Shown piece after piece: positions 8,515 to 16,305 of a stretch of 64,000 nucleotides of DNA. The translations under genes and the position numbers were made by a program. Every line of letters begins with the position of its first letter. Within the stretch, counting starts at the first letter, position 1. Under the pieces are notes generated by a model, which saw nothing but the letters and a program-made list of their open reading frames with translations, searched no databases and was not told where the DNA came from. Source of the stretch: Exiguobacterium aurantiacum DSM 6208 (lineage in GTDB: Bacteria; Bacillota; Bacilli; Exiguobacteriales; Exiguobacteriaceae); contig NZ_JNIQ01000002.1 in NCBI RefSeq assembly GCF_000702585.1, positions 1-64,000 of the forward strand. Reading direction: 5' to 3'.

Positions 8515-8814
8515 ATGCGCAAATACCGGATCCCGAACGAGGTCACGACCGAACTGAAAATCAATAAGATGCTCTATCTGCATGACTTCCTGTTTCTCGT
8601 CGGGCTCATCGTGCTCCGCCTCGTGACGCTCCCGTTCATCCCGTCGGTGCTGCACATTCCGTTCACGGTATTTCTCGTCGTCTTCGGGCTGTTCATGGTA
8701 CTCCGGCCGGCGACGAACCCGCAGAAGCGGATGGTCCATGCGCTCTATTACGCGCTCATCAAACGGAAAGACACCTATCTCGCACTCGACGCGCACACGA
8801 AAGGACGTGATTGA
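8515..8814 (+). CDS. VirB3-like inner membrane protein
   Basis: A 99-residue protein with two adjacent membrane helices (about 24-45 and 48-66) and a basic C-terminal tail. Size, topology and position immediately before the virB4 genes fit VirB3/TrsC-type proteins, which help anchor VirB4. Only one base separates its TGA from the ATG of the next gene, implying translational coupling. Confidence 0.7.
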   Translation: MRKYRIPNEVTTELKINKMLYLHDFLFLVGLIVLRLVTLPFIPSVLHIPFTVFLVVFGLFMVLRPATNPQKRMVHALYYALIKRKDTYLALDAHTKGRD

Positions 8815-8815
8815 G

Positions 8816-9436
8816 ATGGCTTTTATCGAGGAGTCGCTACAAGAACCGAGACGCACGGGCACCTGGCTCGACGAACAGGACGTGGTCGAAAAACGGAAGG
8901 TCAAAGACAAGGTCGTCGTCAAACCGACGGTCGCCGAACTGATGCCGGTCGTCGACATCACCGGGACCGAGGCGTTCGAGATGCGCGACGGGACCTATCT
9001 CGACATGGTCCAGCTCACCTCAAAGGACATCTACTCCTTGAATGAGGAGGAAAAAGACCATGACGTGTTCTCGCTCGCCTATCTCCTGCAGGCGTACACG
9101 CACCCGCTCAAGGTCGTGCCGCTGAACACGCCACTCAGTCTCGAGCGGCAGAAGATCAGCATCGAACGACAGATTCGACAAAATCAGACACCGGCCTACC
9201 TGCCCTTCTTATTAAAGAAGAAGCAGGAGCTCGAATACCTCGAGGAGCATCGCACGAATCGCGATTATCTCCTCTTTTTTTATGCCGACGACGAGCGGAC
9301 GCTACGCGAGCGGAAGACGCACCTCTATAAACTGCTCCGTCGCTCGAACCCGATGCGCGAGCTGACGCTCGACCAGAAGGTCCATGTGCTCTACCAACTG
9401 AACAATCCGAACACGAAACCGCAACTCGACACCTGA
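8816..9436 (+). CDS. VirB4 N-terminal-domain-like protein (TrsD/TraD type)
   Basis: A 206-residue soluble protein. Its core (VVDITGTEAFEMRDGTYLDM, then a helical arm QKISIERQIRQNQTPAYLP and LLFFYADDE) resembles the N-terminal domain that precedes the ATPase in VirB4. In staphylococcal pSK41/pGO1-like systems this part is also a separate gene ahead of the ATPase gene. ATG 8816 was chosen because the preceding gene stops two bases earlier. The frame is open further upstream, but that region overlaps the VirB3-like gene. Confidence 0.65.
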   Translation: MAFIEESLQEPRRTGTWLDEQDVVEKRKVKDKVVVKPTVAELMPVVDITGTEAFEMRDGTYLDMVQLTSKDIYSLNEEEKDHDVFSLAYLLQAYTHPLKVVPLNTPLSLERQKISIERQIRQNQTPAYLPFLLKKKQELEYLEEHRTNRDYLLFFYADDERTLRERKTHLYKLLRRSNPMRELTLDQKVHVLYQLNNPNTKPQLDT

Positions 9437-9453
9437 AGAAAGGAGTGACGCGC

Positions 9454-11406
9454 ATGTGGCAGCGCCTACGTGAGAAAATGGCCAGACAACAGGACCCGGA
9501 GACCGTCAAGATCGAGAAAGGCTATAACCCCGACGTCATCGCCAAGATCCAGCCGCAGGGCGGCATCAAGTTCGACGCCAACTTCGTCCGGCTCGGTGAC
9601 GGTTATCTGTCGTGCCTCCACGTCTATAAATATCAGTCACTTGTCTATGACTACTGGCTCGAACCGATCTTAAACATGCCGGGCGTTTTGACGACGCTCG
9701 ACATAGGGACGGCCGACAAGCGTGAGATCATCCAGACCATCAACAAGTCGATGGCCGAACAGAACACGCGCTTCGAGAATGCGAAGGACAACATCGACCG
9801 CATCGACGCCCGGGAGACGTATAAGGAACTGAACGAGCTCTACGAACAGATCACCCAGGGCGAGACGATGAAATATCTACATCTGCGTCTTTATGTGAAG
9901 GCGAAGACACTCGACGCGCTCGAGGTGAAAGTGCAGGAAGTGATGGAAGAACTCGAGGCCCGGAACTTCCGCTCGACAATCTTCCTGAACGAACAGGAAT
10001 GGGAGTGGCAGAGCCTGTTCACGAGCTATGACCAACAACAAAAGCTCCCGAACCGGCGCCGTGGGAAAGAGATCCCTTCCCTCTCCATCGCCGGCGGCTA
10101 TCCGTTCCACTTCACGTCGCTCCAGGACGCGACCGGGACGTATTACGGGACGACCGACACGAACGGCAGCGTCATCTTCGACCTGTTCCATAAGGACAAA
10201 CAGCGCAAGTTCTATAACGCGCTCATGATCGGCAAGATGGGCTCCGGGAAGTCGACACTTCTCAAGAAGACCGTGCTCGACCAGGCGATCAAAGGCAACA
10301 AGATCCGTATCCTCGACGTCACGGGCGAGTTCTCCGACCTCGTGGGTCAGCTCGGTGGGAAAGAGATCGCGCTCGACGGATTTGCCGGGCTCATCAACCC
10401 GCTCCATGTCTATAAGACGGTGACGAACAACGACGGAAGCGCCAACGAGTCGCTCTCGTTCATGCAGCACCTCTCAAAGATGGCCGTGTTCTATCACTAC
10501 ATCAATCCGGCGGCGACGCAGGAAGAGACGAACGAGTTCGAGATCCTGCTTCGCGATTTATATGTCCGCCACGGGCTATGGGACGAACAAGGCGAACTGC
10601 CGATCACGACACACCCGGCGAACCGGTACCCGACGTTCTCCGATTTCTTGCATCTCGTACGTCGTGAGCTCTACACGGACGACACACGCACCTCGATCAA
10701 GGAAGTCATCAGTCCGAACCGGGTGCGGCGTCTCGAGAACATCGAGCTCGCCGTCACGAACCTCGTCCATAACTACGGCAACATCTTCGACGGGCACTCC
10801 TCGATCGACCGGTTCGACGAGGAACTCATCGTGTCGTTCCCGCTCCGGAACCTGACGAGCCTGCGCGATGAGGTGTTCCAAGCGCAGGTTTTCTCCTTGA
10901 TGAACATGCTGTGGGACGGGATGATTGCCAACGGCTCGAGTCAACTGAAAGCCTATAACCAGGGTGTGCTCCGGACCGAGGAGGCATGCAAGTACCTCAT
11001 CGTCATCGACGAGGCGCACCACTTGATCAACACGCGCGACATCGCCCAACCGGCCATCCTGTATCTGCAACGTTGTATGCGCGAGGCGCGCAAGTATTTC
11101 GGCGGCATCTTCTTCGTGTCGCACTTGATCACCGACTTCGTGCCGGCCGGATCGAAGTCCGAGAACGCCGAGAACGTCAAGTCGCTCTTCCAATTGACGC
11201 AATACAAGATTATCGGCGAGCAGGACGCGGAGAGCATCCCGATCATCCAGACGGTGTTTGATGGCCAACTCTCAAATTCCGAGATGCGCATCATCCCCTC
11301 GCTCGAGACCGGACGCGTCGTCCTCAGCATCTCCGGCGTGCAGAACCTCATCTTTGACGTCGACGTCGCACCCGAGGAGCTCGCCTTGTTCGGTGGAGGT
11401 GCCTGA
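9454..11406 (+). CDS. virB4: VirB4-type conjugation ATPase (TrsE/TraE-like)
   Basis: A 650-residue ATPase that powers assembly of and transport through the type IV secretion channel. Walker A is at about 260-267 (GKMGSGKS) and Walker B is LIVIDEAHHLI near residue 520, followed by the RCMREARKY segment typical of VirB4. I use ATG 9454, which has AAAGGAG eight bases upstream, rather than the GTG at 9445. Its stop overlaps the start of the hydrolase gene by one base, so translation is coupled. Confidence 0.92.
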   Translation: MWQRLREKMARQQDPETVKIEKGYNPDVIAKIQPQGGIKFDANFVRLGDGYLSCLHVYKYQSLVYDYWLEPILNMPGVLTTLDIGTADKREIIQTINKSMAEQNTRFENAKDNIDRIDARETYKELNELYEQITQGETMKYLHLRLYVKAKTLDALEVKVQEVMEELEARNFRSTIFLNEQEWEWQSLFTSYDQQQKLPNRRRGKEIPSLSIAGGYPFHFTSLQDATGTYYGTTDTNGSVIFDLFHKDKQRKFYNALMIGKMGSGKSTLLKKTVLDQAIKGNKIRILDVTGEFSDLVGQLGGKEIALDGFAGLINPLHVYKTVTNNDGSANESLSFMQHLSKMAVFYHYINPAATQEETNEFEILLRDLYVRHGLWDEQGELPITTHPANRYPTFSDFLHLVRRELYTDDTRTSIKEVISPNRVRRLENIELAVTNLVHNYGNIFDGHSSIDRFDEELIVSFPLRNLTSLRDEVFQAQVFSLMNMLWDGMIANGSSQLKAYNQGVLRTEEACKYLIVIDEAHHLINTRDIAQPAILYLQRCMREARKYFGGIFFVSHLITDFVPAGSKSENAENVKSLFQLTQYKIIGEQDAESIPIIQTVFDGQLSNSEMRIIPSLETGRVVLSISGVQNLIFDVDVAPEELALFGGGA

Positions 11407-12512
11407 TGTGGGCGGCCGCGAAACGGACGGCGCGCTTCGCCATCACAGCGAAATGGCAGCTCGCGACGCTCAAGTGGCGACTCATCCTGCTCGGCATCGC
11501 GGCACTCGTCTTGTTCCTTGTCATCCTCGTCGTCGGCATCCTCGACACGCTCACAGGTGTCCAGAACGAACTACCGACCGACGTCACGTTCGACACGGCG
11601 GGCGGTCTTCAAGTGAGCGACCAGGTGCTCCAATATCGAGCCTTGGTCGAATCGGAACTGTCGAAGCACGGACTGGCCGAACAAACGAACCTCGTACTCG
11701 CGCTCATGATGCAGGAGAGCGGCGGACGCGGGAACGACCCGATGCAGGCGAGCGAATCGAAGTGTGGACGCATTGGATGCATCACCTCCCCCGAGGAGAG
11801 CATCGTCTACGGCGTCGAACATTTCGCTTCCGTCTTCGAACGGGCGAACCGTGATGTGCAACTCACATTACAGAGTTACAACTTCGGCGGCGGCTTTATC
11901 GATTATGTTCAGGAGAACGGCGGGCGTTACTCGAAAGAGCTCGCCATCTCGTTCTCGCAGATGATGTACCAGCGTGTGAAACACACCGGCATCTACCGCT
12001 GTCATCGCCCGAGCGCGGTCCAGCACGGCGCCTGTTACGGGGACATCGAGTATGTCGATGCGGTGTTGAAATACCTTGCGCCGGTTGCCGTCGCCGACGG
12101 GGTCATCACGAAGGAGCTGTTGTCGGGACTACGTTCCCCGCTCGCCATCCCGCTCAACGTGACATCGCGTTTCGGGTGGCGCGTCGTCTTCGGACAACGG
12201 GACAACCACACCGGGATCGACTTCAGTTGCACCCCGTCCGACACGATTCACGCGGTCAAGAGCGGCACCGTCATTTATAGCGGGAACCGCGGACCGTACG
12301 GAAATCTCGTCCAGGTCCGGCACGACAACTACATCACGGCGTACGCGCACCTGAGTCGTCTCGGCGTCAAAAGCGGGCAACAGATCGACGCCGGGCAGGC
12401 GCTCGGGTACTGCGGCACGACCGGCCGATCGAGCGGGAACCATCTGCATTTCGAGATCAAGACGAGTGAATGGTCCGGTCATATCGATCCCGCCCCGGTC
12501 TTCGGATTGTAA
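11406..12512 (+). CDS. Two-domain cell-wall hydrolase: lysozyme-like transglycosylase plus M23 peptidase (VirB1-like)
   Basis: A 368-residue membrane-anchored enzyme. After one membrane helix (about 25-46) comes a lysozyme-like domain (about 75-205) with a catalytic-type Glu in LMMQESGGRGNDPMQ. The C-terminal M23 metallopeptidase (about 245-365) has the HxGxD site (HTGIDF) and HLHFEI, plus the GRSSGNHLHFE core. Such enzymes open the peptidoglycan locally for the secretion channel. The gene overlaps virB4 by one base. Confidence 0.92.
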   Translation: MWAAAKRTARFAITAKWQLATLKWRLILLGIAALVLFLVILVVGILDTLTGVQNELPTDVTFDTAGGLQVSDQVLQYRALVESELSKHGLAEQTNLVLALMMQESGGRGNDPMQASESKCGRIGCITSPEESIVYGVEHFASVFERANRDVQLTLQSYNFGGGFIDYVQENGGRYSKELAISFSQMMYQRVKHTGIYRCHRPSAVQHGACYGDIEYVDAVLKYLAPVAVADGVITKELLSGLRSPLAIPLNVTSRFGWRVVFGQRDNHTGIDFSCTPSDTIHAVKSGTVIYSGNRGPYGNLVQVRHDNYITAYAHLSRLGVKSGQQIDAGQALGYCGTTGRSSGNHLHFEIKTSEWSGHIDPAPVFGL

Positions 12513-12542
12513 GTCATGGATGTATGGAAAGGAGGAGGAAGA

Positions 12543-13121
12543 ATGAACTTCACCGCACGTCACATCGCGTATCTGTCTGGGGTACTGCTCCTGATTTCAC
12601 TCGCGGCGAACGTATTTTTCTATCAACAAGTGACGGCTGTAACGAGCTATTCGAACGCGAGTGAAACGGAGAATGAGAGTGTAGCTCCCTTTGAATCGGC
12701 AACCTCCGAGGCTACGTCGGCGGACACCGAACCAATCGTCACATCGACAGAGACGGAACGAATGGAGGAGCTGACGACACGCGCGACGCGCTTCGTCGAG
12801 TACGCCTTCACCATCACGAAGGACAGTTACACGACCCAGAAACGACAGGCGAAGGACGTCATGTCGGAAGAACTCGCGGCCACGCTCTTCGCCGCTGACG
12901 GCAGCGACGTCGGCACGTTCGAGACGACCGTCCGCGACATCGAAGTGTTCCCTTCTGTCTCCGGAGAAGATTGTCTCGTGCGGTTCGAACAAGACCTGTT
13001 GATCACCGAGACGGGTTATGAAGAGACGACGCAAGAACTGTTGGCCCTGACGTTCGAGTCCATCGAAGGACGTTTGATTGTCACAGAGATGGAAGATCTG
13101 ACACCGGAAGGAGGGATTTAG
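12543..13121 (+). CDS. Bitopic membrane protein, VirB8-like candidate
   Basis: A 192-residue protein: short cytoplasmic end, one membrane helix (about 9-28), a Thr/Glu/Ser-rich linker (35-75) and a soluble domain (80-192) whose opening TRATRFVEYAFTIT looks like the first helix of an NTF2-like fold, as in VirB8/TcpC proteins. ATG 12543 follows GGAGGAGG; an upstream ATG at 12516 contains that ribosome-binding site inside its frame and is rejected. Homology is inferred from layout only. Confidence 0.55.
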   Translation: MNFTARHIAYLSGVLLLISLAANVFFYQQVTAVTSYSNASETENESVAPFESATSEATSADTEPIVTSTETERMEELTTRATRFVEYAFTITKDSYTTQKRQAKDVMSEELAATLFAADGSDVGTFETTVRDIEVFPSVSGEDCLVRFEQDLLITETGYEETTQELLALTFESIEGRLIVTEMEDLTPEGGI

Positions 13122-13961
13122 ATGCGGCGGCAAACGCGACGACGCCTCACCCAGAACGTCTCACGGTTCTACCTCGTACTCGGCCTATTCTTTGTCGTCG
13201 GTTTCCTCTTCTTCGGTACCTCGTCGTTCTTCTTCGCCGAAGAGGCACCGGTCAATGAGACGCCGATCAACGAACCAATCCGACTCTCGAACGGGGAGAC
13301 CGTGACGCTCCATGCCTGGAGTTATGACACGGAAAAGCGGACAATGCGCGTCCGGCTCTCACTCGATGAGACCCCAGGTAATACGAACAATCATCTCTTC
13401 CGCTACGTCTATAAGGCACGTCCGGATTCTGAGAAGGAAGTTGCGATGCTGTACGAACGGAACGACCAATACGTACTCGAATTGAAAGACGTGCCGAACG
13501 ACTTCGACCAGCTCGCCGTCCGAATCTATGGGATGAATGATTCACAATCAATCGATGCACTCACACCCGAGGAACGAGAGAACAGTCTTTTGACGTCACT
13601 CTATGCCGACCGTCGGACCATCGAACAGGCGAACCACAGTTCATCTGACGAGACAACTTTCACAAGACTGTTCGTCAAGGACGAACTCACGGAGACCGAG
13701 CAACAGTTGGAGACGGCGCAGCAGTCGGTCGAGGCGCAGCGGCAACAGATCAAGCGGCTCGACCGTGACAAAGAGGAACTTGAAGGCGAGCTTCCCTACC
13801 TCTCGCTCGACGAACAGGTGGAGCAGGAGAACGAAATCTTCGACCTCGTCCGGAAGCGCGACGAGCTCACACTCGAACTTGAGAAGATCGAACAGTCGGT
13901 CCAAGCGCTCGAAGAAAAGCACGACAAGTTGAGCGTCCGGCTCCGGGAACTGTCGATTTAA
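13122..13961 (+). CDS. Membrane-anchored protein with C-terminal coiled coil
   Basis: A 279-residue protein starting directly after the previous stop. It has a basic N-terminus, one membrane helix (about 18-39), a beta-rich domain (50-135), and a long heptad coiled coil (185-279) rich in Glu, Gln and Leu. It would sit in the membrane facing outward and may scaffold the channel or bind the relaxosome. I do not recognise the family. It is the last gene before the oriT-like region. Confidence 0.6.
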   Translation: MRRQTRRRLTQNVSRFYLVLGLFFVVGFLFFGTSSFFFAEEAPVNETPINEPIRLSNGETVTLHAWSYDTEKRTMRVRLSLDETPGNTNNHLFRYVYKARPDSEKEVAMLYERNDQYVLELKDVPNDFDQLAVRIYGMNDSQSIDALTPEERENSLLTSLYADRRTIEQANHSSSDETTFTRLFVKDELTETEQQLETAQQSVEAQRQQIKRLDRDKEELEGELPYLSLDEQVEQENEIFDLVRKRDELTLELEKIEQSVQALEEKHDKLSVRLRELSI

Positions 13962-14010
13962 CTGGCACATTTTGTGCCAAATCGCTGGTTTTACTGGCAC
14001 ATTTCGTGCC
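13961..14010. promoter_or_regulatory. Two 18-bp operator-like repeats, each a hairpin
   Basis: ACTGGCACATTTTGTGCC at 13961-13978 is repeated with one mismatch at 13993-14010, 32 bases apart (about three helical turns). Each copy is itself a dyad (TGGCACA/TGTGCCA, GGCAC/GTGCC). Such paired dyads next to an oriT are typical binding sites for a ribbon-helix-helix accessory protein, here probably the product of 14154-14405. Confidence 0.6.
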
Positions 14011-14025
14011 GTTTTCGGACTTTTG

Positions 14026-14100
14026 GTGATATCACGGAAACCCCAGGCTCTGCCTGGGCTATCACGACAAGGGATAGCAGTTTCCCCTTATGCTCTTTGA
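14026..14100. other. oriT: Candidate origin of transfer (oriT)
   Basis: Immediately upstream of the accessory and relaxase genes lies a dense set of dyads: palindrome GTGATATCAC (14026-14035); outer arms GGAAAC (14036-14041) and GTTTCC (14080-14085) enclosing a perfect 7-bp hairpin (14042-14048/14052-14058) and GCTATC/GATAGC (14058-14063/14073-14078). A non-dyad CCCCTTATGCTC follows and is a likely nick region. Location and structure fit an oriT for a MobP-type relaxase; the exact nick site is not provable from sequence. Confidence 0.65.
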
Positions 14101-14153
14101 ACGAACTTTTAGGACATTGGCAATATACAGCCTCTAGAAAGGTGGTCAGGCAA

Positions 14154-14405
14154 ATGGATCTGTTACTCCGCGACATCGACCCCGTCATCGTGAAGCAGAT
14201 CGATGAATGGGCGAAGGAACACAATCTCTCCCGGCAACAATACTTGAAAGAACTGCTTGCCTCCTGGTGCGCGAACGGTATCCAATCGACGCAGGTCGAG
14301 CGACTGGAACGACAGCTCGAGGCGAACACTCTCCACCTGAAACGGAGTGCGGACGAGCTCGCCGAAGTGACCCGGTTGTTGAACGAGGTGATGCAGGATG
14401 CGTGA
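14154..14405 (+). CDS. Relaxosome accessory protein, ribbon-helix-helix type
   Basis: An 83-residue protein. The first 45 residues (LLLRDIDPVIVKQIDEWAKE then NLSRQQYLKELL) match the strand-helix-helix pattern of CopG/MobC-like DNA-binding proteins; the rest is a coiled coil (VERLERQLEANTLHLKRSAD). ATG 14154 follows AAAGGTGG. It overlaps the relaxase start by eight bases. It likely binds the repeats or the oriT just upstream and assists nicking. Confidence 0.75.
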   Translation: MDLLLRDIDPVIVKQIDEWAKEHNLSRQQYLKELLASWCANGIQSTQVERLERQLEANTLHLKRSADELAEVTRLLNEVMQDA

Positions 14406-15552
14406 GACACCCGGTGTCGTCATCAAGTCGAAGTTCAAGGTGCCTAGTACAAAAAAGAAATCGCGGCAGTACACGACGTACCTCGACTACATCAATCGTC
14501 CAGACGCGAAAGACAGCCGCGAACAGTTCGAGACGTACCATGATTATATGGAAGACGAGACGAAGTCGAGCGGTCTGTTCACACGCGAGGACGACCGGTT
14601 GAACCACGAAAAACGTCGCGCCGTCCGCGACATCTTCAAGCAAGCGCAAGAGAAAGGGAGCATCCTCTGGCAGGACGTCATCTCATTCGATAACACCTGG
14701 CTACGCGAGACCGGTGTGCTCCACGATGACCTCGTCGATGAGAAACGGTTGATCCAGGCGACACGGAACGCGGTCGAGGCGATGCTCCAAAAAGAGAAGA
14801 TGGTCCATGCCTACTGGACCGGTGCCTTGCATTACAACACCGACAACATCCACGTGCATGTCGCCATCGTCGAGACGAGCCATATGCGCGAGCGCGGCAA
14901 ACGCAAACCGAAATCGATCGAGCTGATGAAGTCGAAGGTCATCCACTCCCTCGCCGACCGGACGAAAGAACAGGAGAAACTGAACGCGTTCATAAGAGAC
15001 GAACTAGTCGCCCATAAACGGAATAAGAAGATTCAATCGCTCCCGAACCGTGTCCTGCATCCCGACCTCGTCCGTCAGTTCAAGGACATCTATGAGCGAT
15101 TGCCGGAAGACAAACGACAGTGGCGCTATAACATGAACGGGATGCAGCCGCTCCGTGAATCGCTCGATCGTCTGACCGACCGCTATATCGACATTCATTT
15201 CAAATCAGAGTTTCAAGCCTTCAACGAGGGGCTAGAGCAGGAGGTGTCGTTCCATCGTAGTAGCTACGGCGACACGGAGAAGGCCGAGCGTTACCGGACG
15301 ACGAAGCGACAGGACCTCTACACCCGGATGGGGAATGCCATCCTTTCCGAGATGCGCGACTTGTCAAAAGAACAAACGATAGTTGAGAAAAATGGAGCTC
15401 CAAAACATCCGGTCAGACGTGCATTCAAACAACAAAAGATATTCAACGAATCACTCTACCGGATCGAGCGGCATATGAACGACGAATTCGAACACCTGAA
15501 GAATCAACGGGCTTTCGAACAGTTGGAACGGGACATCGAATATGGAAAGTGA
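14398..15552 (+). CDS. MobP2-family relaxase
   Basis: A 384-residue relaxase that would nick oriT and stay covalently attached to the transferred strand. The N-terminus has the tyrosine cluster typical of this family (QYTTYLDYINRPDA, Tyr 25, 28, 31). The metal-binding motif is HYNTDNIHVHVAIVE (His 145, 152 and 154). The C-terminal part is helical and basic. It is short of the multi-domain relaxases, without helicase or primase. Upstream overlap with the accessory gene implies coupled translation. Confidence 0.88.
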   Translation: MRETPGVVIKSKFKVPSTKKKSRQYTTYLDYINRPDAKDSREQFETYHDYMEDETKSSGLFTREDDRLNHEKRRAVRDIFKQAQEKGSILWQDVISFDNTWLRETGVLHDDLVDEKRLIQATRNAVEAMLQKEKMVHAYWTGALHYNTDNIHVHVAIVETSHMRERGKRKPKSIELMKSKVIHSLADRTKEQEKLNAFIRDELVAHKRNKKIQSLPNRVLHPDLVRQFKDIYERLPEDKRQWRYNMNGMQPLRESLDRLTDRYIDIHFKSEFQAFNEGLEQEVSFHRSSYGDTEKAERYRTTKRQDLYTRMGNAILSEMRDLSKEQTIVEKNGAPKHPVRRAFKQQKIFNESLYRIERHMNDEFEHLKNQRAFEQLERDIEYGK

Positions 15553-15561
15553 GGGAGGACG

Positions 15562-16011
15562 ATGGAAGAGTTGAGACAAATCCGTCTTCGATTAAAGCCG
15601 GAGACGGTCGCGTATTTGGAGGAGTTCGCCGACGACAAACGCTTCGGCCATCTCGGTCAGGTCATCGACCATATCGCAGACGAGCATAAACATCTGGCCG
15701 ACGAGAAGTGGGACATGCAGTTCCTCACCCGCTCGATCAGCACACAGGTTTCCCACCGTATCGAGGAGTTGGTGAACGAGCAGATATCGACGGAACTCGA
15801 ACGGATACGACTCGCCGCGAACCGCTCTGACCGTCATGGGCAAATCCTGACAGAGCTCCTGCAGGCACTCATGCAGACCGAGGGCATCGAGGACATCATG
15901 ACGACGGACCAGTTCAAGCCGACGTTCCTCGCGACGGCGGAACGTGTCGTCCAGGAACGTATCGAGCATCAAAAACAGAAGAAGGACACTTTAACTTTTG
16001 AGAGAGGATGA
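15562..16011 (+). CDS. Hypothetical protein downstream of the relaxase
   Basis: A 149-residue soluble protein beginning IRLRLKPETVAYLEEF, a strand-helix start that resembles ribbon-helix-helix proteins, followed by long helices. It lies nine bases after the relaxase stop, with GAGGGAGG upstream. It may be a further relaxosome or regulatory protein. The family is not recognised. Confidence 0.6.
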   Translation: MEELRQIRLRLKPETVAYLEEFADDKRFGHLGQVIDHIADEHKHLADEKWDMQFLTRSISTQVSHRIEELVNEQISTELERIRLAANRSDRHGQILTELLQALMQTEGIEDIMTTDQFKPTFLATAERVVQERIEHQKQKKDTLTFERG

Positions 16012-16016
16012 ATCTT

Positions 16017-16304
16017 ATGCGACCACTTGACCGTCCCTTCACGATGGGCCAACTGTTGACGCTTCAACCCGAAAACGTCACTGTCCTCATCTATGGAAAA
16101 CGCTACGACATCCCGATACCAATATCGGAGCATCAGCTTTTAACCGCCATCGCACAAGACGAGATCGTCTTACTTCCCGTCAACTTCGAGCGGACACGGC
16201 TGTTACTCGACATCCCCGAAACGTCGCCTCACCTCGAGCGTGAACTGAACGATTTTGCGGATAGTGATGAATCTGTCACCGACTTGTTGAAGGAAGGAGT
16301 CTGA
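16017..16304 (+). CDS. Small hypothetical protein (95 aa)
   Basis: A small soluble protein with alternating strands (NVTVLIYGKRYDIPIP, then DEIVLLPVNFERTRLLLDIP) and an acidic tail. The frame can start at ATG 16008 (overlapping the previous stop) or ATG 16017; only the second leaves a usable distance from GAGAGG. It lies one base before the ArdC gene. No family recognised. Confidence 0.6.
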   Translation: MRPLDRPFTMGQLLTLQPENVTVLIYGKRYDIPIPISEHQLLTAIAQDEIVLLPVNFERTRLLLDIPETSPHLERELNDFADSDESVTDLLKEGV

Positions 16305-16305
16305 C

